Origin: Elizabethkingia miricola
GTDB lineage: Bacteria; Bacteroidota; Bacteroidia; Flavobacteriales; Weeksellaceae
DNA length: 64,000 nucleotides
Direction of reading: 5' to 3'
Assembly (NCBI RefSeq): GCF_001675285.1
Contig: NZ_LSGQ01000007.1
Coordinates: 248,001-312,000, forward strand
The notes under the pieces: model-generated
What the model was told of the DNA's origin: nothing
Database searches by the model: none
The model's input: the letters and a program-made list of their open reading frames with translations, nothing else
Position numbers and translations under genes: made by a program
Shown: one piece after another, positions 61,449 through 64,000 of the stretch
Layout of the letters: each line of letters starts with the position of its first letter
Numbering within the stretch: the first letter of the stretch is position 1

Positions 61449-61521
61449 GGTTTCTTAGCTCAGTTGGTAGAGCAATGGATTGAAAATCCATGTGTCCCTG
61501 GTTCGATTCCTGGAGAAACCA
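61449..61521 (+). tRNA. tRNA-Phe (GAA), copy 1
   Basis: A 73-base tRNA. Acceptor stem GGTTTCT/AGAAACC, D-arm GCTC/GAGC, anticodon stem ATGGA/TCCAT with loop TTGAAAA (anticodon GAA), T-loop TTCGATT. The discriminator is A and CCA is not encoded (CA follows). The T-stem is CCTGG/CCTGG, giving a U-U mismatch at position 51-63 and four Watson-Crick pairs. A short hairpin terminator follows. It is identical to copy 2. Confidence 0.97.
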
Positions 61522-61550
61522 CAAAACCATCTGAAAAGGTGGTTTTTTTG
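61522..61550 (+). terminator. Terminator of tRNA-Phe copy 1
   Basis: AAACCATCT pairs with AGGTGGTTT with one G-U pair, then a run of seven T. Confidence 0.75.
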
Positions 61551-61713
61551 TTTTTAATAGTACATACTCCATTCGGGTAATTTTATTAAAAATATTCCAT
61601 GAATATTTTCGGTTATATATTGCTAATGTTTTCACTTACAGTTGAATATTGGAAATTCGATAAATATTTAAAGCTTATTTGATTAATTTAGATCAACTAA
61701 TTGAAATAAAAGC

Positions 61714-61744
61714 TTGCGTAATATGGATAATATGTGTATTTTTG
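61714..61744 (+). promoter_or_regulatory. Promoter of tRNA-Phe copy 2
   Basis: TTG (61714-61716), 20 bases, then TATTTTTG (61737-61744): the same architecture and spacing as copy 1, 39 bases before the tRNA. Confidence 0.8.
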
Positions 61745-61783
61745 CACCACTTTAAAAACGAAATTATACGTTTTTGTAGTAAT

Positions 61784-61856
61784 GGTTTCTTAGCTCAGTT
61801 GGTAGAGCAATGGATTGAAAATCCATGTGTCCCTGGTTCGATTCCTGGAGAAACCA
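61784..61856 (+). tRNA. tRNA-Phe (GAA), copy 2
   Basis: Identical to copy 1 across all 73 bases, including the U-U mismatch in the T-stem and lack of an encoded CCA. The promoter, distance to the tRNA and terminator are all similar to those of copy 1, so the whole 330-base unit was probably duplicated. The upstream 61522-61783 region between copies holds no gene. The ORFs overlapping both tRNAs are spurious. Confidence 0.97.
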
Positions 61857-61890
61857 CAAAACCACCTAAAAAGGTGGTTTTTTTGTTTTT
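61857..61890 (+). terminator. Terminator of tRNA-Phe copy 2
   Basis: AAACCACCT pairs perfectly with AGGTGGTTT around a 4-A loop, followed by a T-run. Confidence 0.8.
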
Positions 61891-62037
61891 ATGTAATTTG
61901 CATTTGGTGAATGCAAAAAGATGGTTAAATAGAGATGGATAGTAATATGTTTGTTATTTAAAATAGTTCTAAATAAATTACTTTTATTTCACTTTTGTAT
62001 CTTAAAAATTAATACCTTAGCACTTAAATTAAATTAA

Positions 62038-62919
62038 ATGGGAATAATCCTCAAGCCGATTGATGTTGTAGACGACATTTCTCAGGAAGATTTTCGTGAA
62101 AAATACCTGAAGCCGCGTAAGCCTGTGGTTATAAAAAATATGGCTAAAAAATGGCCCGCATACCAAAAGTGGACCATGGATTATGTAAAAGAAGTAGTAG
62201 GGGATGTAACAGTTCCTTTATATGATAGCTCTAAAGCGGATCCTGCAGCTCCAATCAATGCATCTGCTGCAGAAATGAAGTTTGGTGATTATATAGATCT
62301 TATTCAGCGTGAACCAACAGATCTTAGAATCTTCTTCTTTGATCCTATAAAATTTGCCCCGAAACTACTGAACGATTATATCTCTCCTAAAGATCTTATG
62401 GGAGGTTTTCTGGATAAATATCCGAGCATGTTCTTCGGTGGTAAAGGATCGGTAACTTTCCTGCATTATGATATTGATATGCCGCATATTTTCCATACGC
62501 ATTTTAACGGAAGAAAACATGTGATGCTTTTTGAATACAAATGGAAAGATCGTTTGTATCAGATTCCGTATGCAACTTATGCATTGGAAGATTATGATAT
62601 AGAAAATCCTGATTTTGAAAAATTCCCGGCATTAGATGGTATTGAAGGAATAGAGTGTTTCCTGGAACATGGTGATACCTTATTTATGCCAACCGGATGG
62701 TGGCATTGGATGAAATATCTGGATGGATCTTTCTCTATTTCACTTCGTGCATGGGATAAGAGTTGGGCTATAAAAGCGCATTCTCTGTGGAATCTTACCG
62801 TACAGCGTAAATTTGATAACTTTATGAAGTCCCGCTACAAAAAGAGGTATATGGACTGGAAAGAAAAGAAAGCAGTTAAAAGAGCTAATGAGGCACTGAG
62901 AAAAGGATTGCCAAAATAG
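62038..62919 (+). CDS. Cupin-like (JmjC-type) domain protein
   Basis: A 293-residue protein with a cupin_8/JmjC-like double-stranded beta-helix. Probable Fe(II) ligands are His143 and Asp145 in FLHYDIDMPHIFHTHFNGRK and a distal His in PTGWWHWMKYLDGSFSIS, matching an HxD...H triad that also uses 2-oxoglutarate. The terminal segment RYKKRYMDWKEKKAVKRANE is basic and helical. Such proteins hydroxylate proteins or small molecules, but no substrate is evident. The gene starts with ATG 62038 in AT-rich DNA with no clear promoter, and is followed by a strong hairpin. Confidence 0.83.
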   Translation: MGIILKPIDVVDDISQEDFREKYLKPRKPVVIKNMAKKWPAYQKWTMDYVKEVVGDVTVPLYDSSKADPAAPINASAAEMKFGDYIDLIQREPTDLRIFFFDPIKFAPKLLNDYISPKDLMGGFLDKYPSMFFGGKGSVTFLHYDIDMPHIFHTHFNGRKHVMLFEYKWKDRLYQIPYATYALEDYDIENPDFEKFPALDGIEGIECFLEHGDTLFMPTGWWHWMKYLDGSFSISLRAWDKSWAIKAHSLWNLTVQRKFDNFMKSRYKKRYMDWKEKKAVKRANEALRKGLPK

Positions 62920-62930
62920 AAAAAAATAAT

Positions 62931-62971
62931 AAATAAACAGACCGGAAGAATTTCTTCCGGTCTGTTTATTT
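62931..62971 (+). terminator. Terminator after the cupin-like gene
   Basis: A 20-bp perfect inverted repeat (62931-62950 and 62952-62971) with only one base between the arms; GACCGGAAGAA and its complement form the GC-rich core, and T-rich sequence follows. Confidence 0.85.
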
Positions 62972-63024
62972 ATATTCCTTATTAAGTTTATTTTATCGAA
63001 ATTAGACAAACAAAAAGACAATAA

Positions 63025-63393
63025 ATGAAAACTAGCCGACCGGAAGAAATAGTTGCCCAATTCAATCAGCTTATTCAAAATAATCTGAATGAATTAATAA
63101 ATGGTGTTACTGATGAATACCTGGATATTCATAAAATAGCAGACAAAATACACATCAATGCAACTCATTTGAGTAATACAGTTAAAGAAACTACCGGAAA
63201 ATCGCCATGTGATATATGCAATGAAAAAACCATAGATCTTATAAAAGAATTGCTGGCAACAACTGATTTGTCAATTGCTGACATTGCATTCAAACTTACC
63301 TATGAGCCTACAAATTTTACAAAATATTTTAAAAAGCACACCGGAATGCTGCCATCGGTATATCGTTCCAAGTTTAGACAGAAAAATACTTAA
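63025..63393 (+). CDS. AraC-type helix-turn-helix protein, DNA-binding domain only
   Basis: A 122-residue protein made only of the AraC/XylS DNA-binding domain: two helix-turn-helix motifs, DIHKIADKIHINATHLSNTV and DIAFKLTYEPTNFTKYFKKH followed by GMLPSVYRSKF. There is no ligand-binding N-terminal domain, so the protein may act as a constitutive or small-response regulator. It lies directly upstream of the short-chain dehydrogenase gene at 63458, with a 64-base gap, and probably regulates it. This stand-alone type is common in Bacteroidota and regulates oxidoreductases in several genera. Confidence 0.85.
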   Translation: MKTSRPEEIVAQFNQLIQNNLNELINGVTDEYLDIHKIADKIHINATHLSNTVKETTGKSPCDICNEKTIDLIKELLATTDLSIADIAFKLTYEPTNFTKYFKKHTGMLPSVYRSKFRQKNT

Positions 63394-63457
63394 ACGTTCA
63401 CCATATCACGAGGTATATACTTCTGTAATTTTGTTTCACTAATCAAAAAATATAAAA

Positions 63458-64000
63458 ATGGCACAAAGTAAAATAGCTTTAATAACAGGCGGAAGCAGAG
63501 GCTTAGGGCGTAATGCTGCTATAAAAATTGCACAAAAAGGTATTGATGTAATTATCACTTATATCCACAATGAAGAGAAGGCTAATGAAGTTGTTGAAGA
63601 GATACAAAAACTTGGAAGAAAAGCAAAGGCATTAAAAATTGATACAGGAAATACAAAAGAGTTTGATGCTTTTGTAACTGAATTAACCACATATCTTCAA
63701 AATGAATATGGTCTTGCTAAATTTGATTTCCTGATAAATAATGCCGGGACAGGCGGACATACTGCATTTGTAGATGCTACAGAAGATGAGTTTGACACAA
63801 TGGTAAATATTCATTTTAAGGGTGTTTATTTCCTTACACAGAAACTTTTGCCATATCTGAATGATGGTGGCAGTATTATCAATATCTCATCGGGGCTTGC
63901 ACGTTTCTCTCATCCAAATACATCTATGTATGCAAGTGTGAAAGGTGCTATGGAAGTGGTTACCAGAATTTGGGCCCTGGAACTTGGGCAAAGACAAATA
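63458..64000 (+). CDS. Short-chain dehydrogenase/reductase (partial, cut by right edge)
   Basis: 181 residues are visible; the C-terminus lies outside. Classical SDR features are present: TGGSRGLGRNAA (9-20) for NAD(P) binding, NNAG at about 97-100, INISSG with the catalytic Ser, and MYASVKGA giving Tyr and Lys in the YxxxK motif. The family reduces or oxidises a wide range of ketones and alcohols, and the substrate is not predictable. It follows an AraC-type regulator on the same strand. The missing part is about 60 residues by comparison to the usual 245-250. Confidence 0.9.
   Translation, partial: MAQSKIALITGGSRGLGRNAAIKIAQKGIDVIITYIHNEEKANEVVEEIQKLGRKAKALKIDTGNTKEFDAFVTELTTYLQNEYGLAKFDFLINNAGTGGHTAFVDATEDEFDTMVNIHFKGVYFLTQKLLPYLNDGGSIINISSGLARFSHPNTSMYASVKGAMEVVTRIWALELGQRQI

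Noticed and set aside
61395-61942. ORFs of 61 and 87 residues on the plus strand and 65 on the minus strand covering the tRNA-Phe genes
   Set aside because: They share a repeated peptide only because they translate the two identical tRNAs; the DNA is explained by tRNA structure, promoters and terminators.
1-64000. CRISPR arrays, insertion sequences, prophage, rRNA
   Set aside because: No regularly spaced repeats, transposase or integrase motifs, or rRNA-like stretches were seen in either strand.

Overview
This window comes from a low-GC member of the Bacteroidota, family Weeksellaceae, and most probably from Elizabethkingia. Two genes carry most of that assignment. One is a subclass B3 metallo-beta-lactamase with the GOB-type metal site, where Gln replaces the first His of the metal motif. 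The other is a close match to endo-beta-N-acetylglucosaminidase F1, the glycan hydrolase first described from E. meningoseptica. Promoters of the Bacteroidota form TAnnTTTG (some with an upstream TTG) and OmpA-independent beta-barrel and double-glycine peptide families agree with this. No insertion sequence, phage, CRISPR array or rRNA operon was seen; the window looks like stable chromosome.

Layout. 1-5500: a PadR regulator cut by the left edge, an HD phosphohydrolase, a Crp/Fnr regulator, an esterase, two unknown membrane proteins, a short Cys-rich leader peptide and a palindromic interspersed repeat. 5600-14600: mutS2, divergent from two tandem polysaccharide lyase family 8 genes followed by ung, then a convergent heparinase II/III-like lyase. 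This is a small glycosaminoglycan-degrading locus without SusC/SusD. 14700-17000: DinB, Crp/Fnr, lipoprotein and DUF456 genes on the minus strand. 17040-25700: a long plus-strand run with an MscS channel, pdxJ, a hydrolase, a short-chain dehydrogenase, a fatty acyl-CoA ligase, mevalonate diphosphate decarboxylase, the GOB beta-lactamase and two small genes. 25780-38350: endOF1, small metabolic genes, purK, rluF, a DMT exporter, purE, an HMG-CoA synthase, an M16 peptidase and a DUF5009 membrane protein. 38360-42660: AraC regulator, aldehyde dehydrogenase, alcohol dehydrogenase and DUF779, an aldehyde/alcohol oxidation unit. 42700-52350: M28 peptidase, GNAT, dicarboxylate symporter, cbpA-cbpM, YpdA-type reductase, FAD monooxygenase, Crp/Fnr and glnS.

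52380-55940 is the most unusual region. A pair of 17-bp direct repeats at a 21-bp period lies upstream of an outer-membrane beta-barrel gene, which is followed by five tandem genes for 49-81 residue peptides. All five have a Gly-Gly at residues 14-15 of a shared leader and an even number of cysteines in the core. No exporter or modifying enzyme lies beside them. 55990-64000: menC, fbp, aspartate kinase, a two-domain acyltransferase resembling OlsF, two identical tRNA-Phe genes each with its own promoter and terminator, a cupin-like protein, an AraC DNA-binding protein and a short-chain dehydrogenase cut by the right edge.

All function calls rest on reading motifs and comparing remembered family features; no database search was run.
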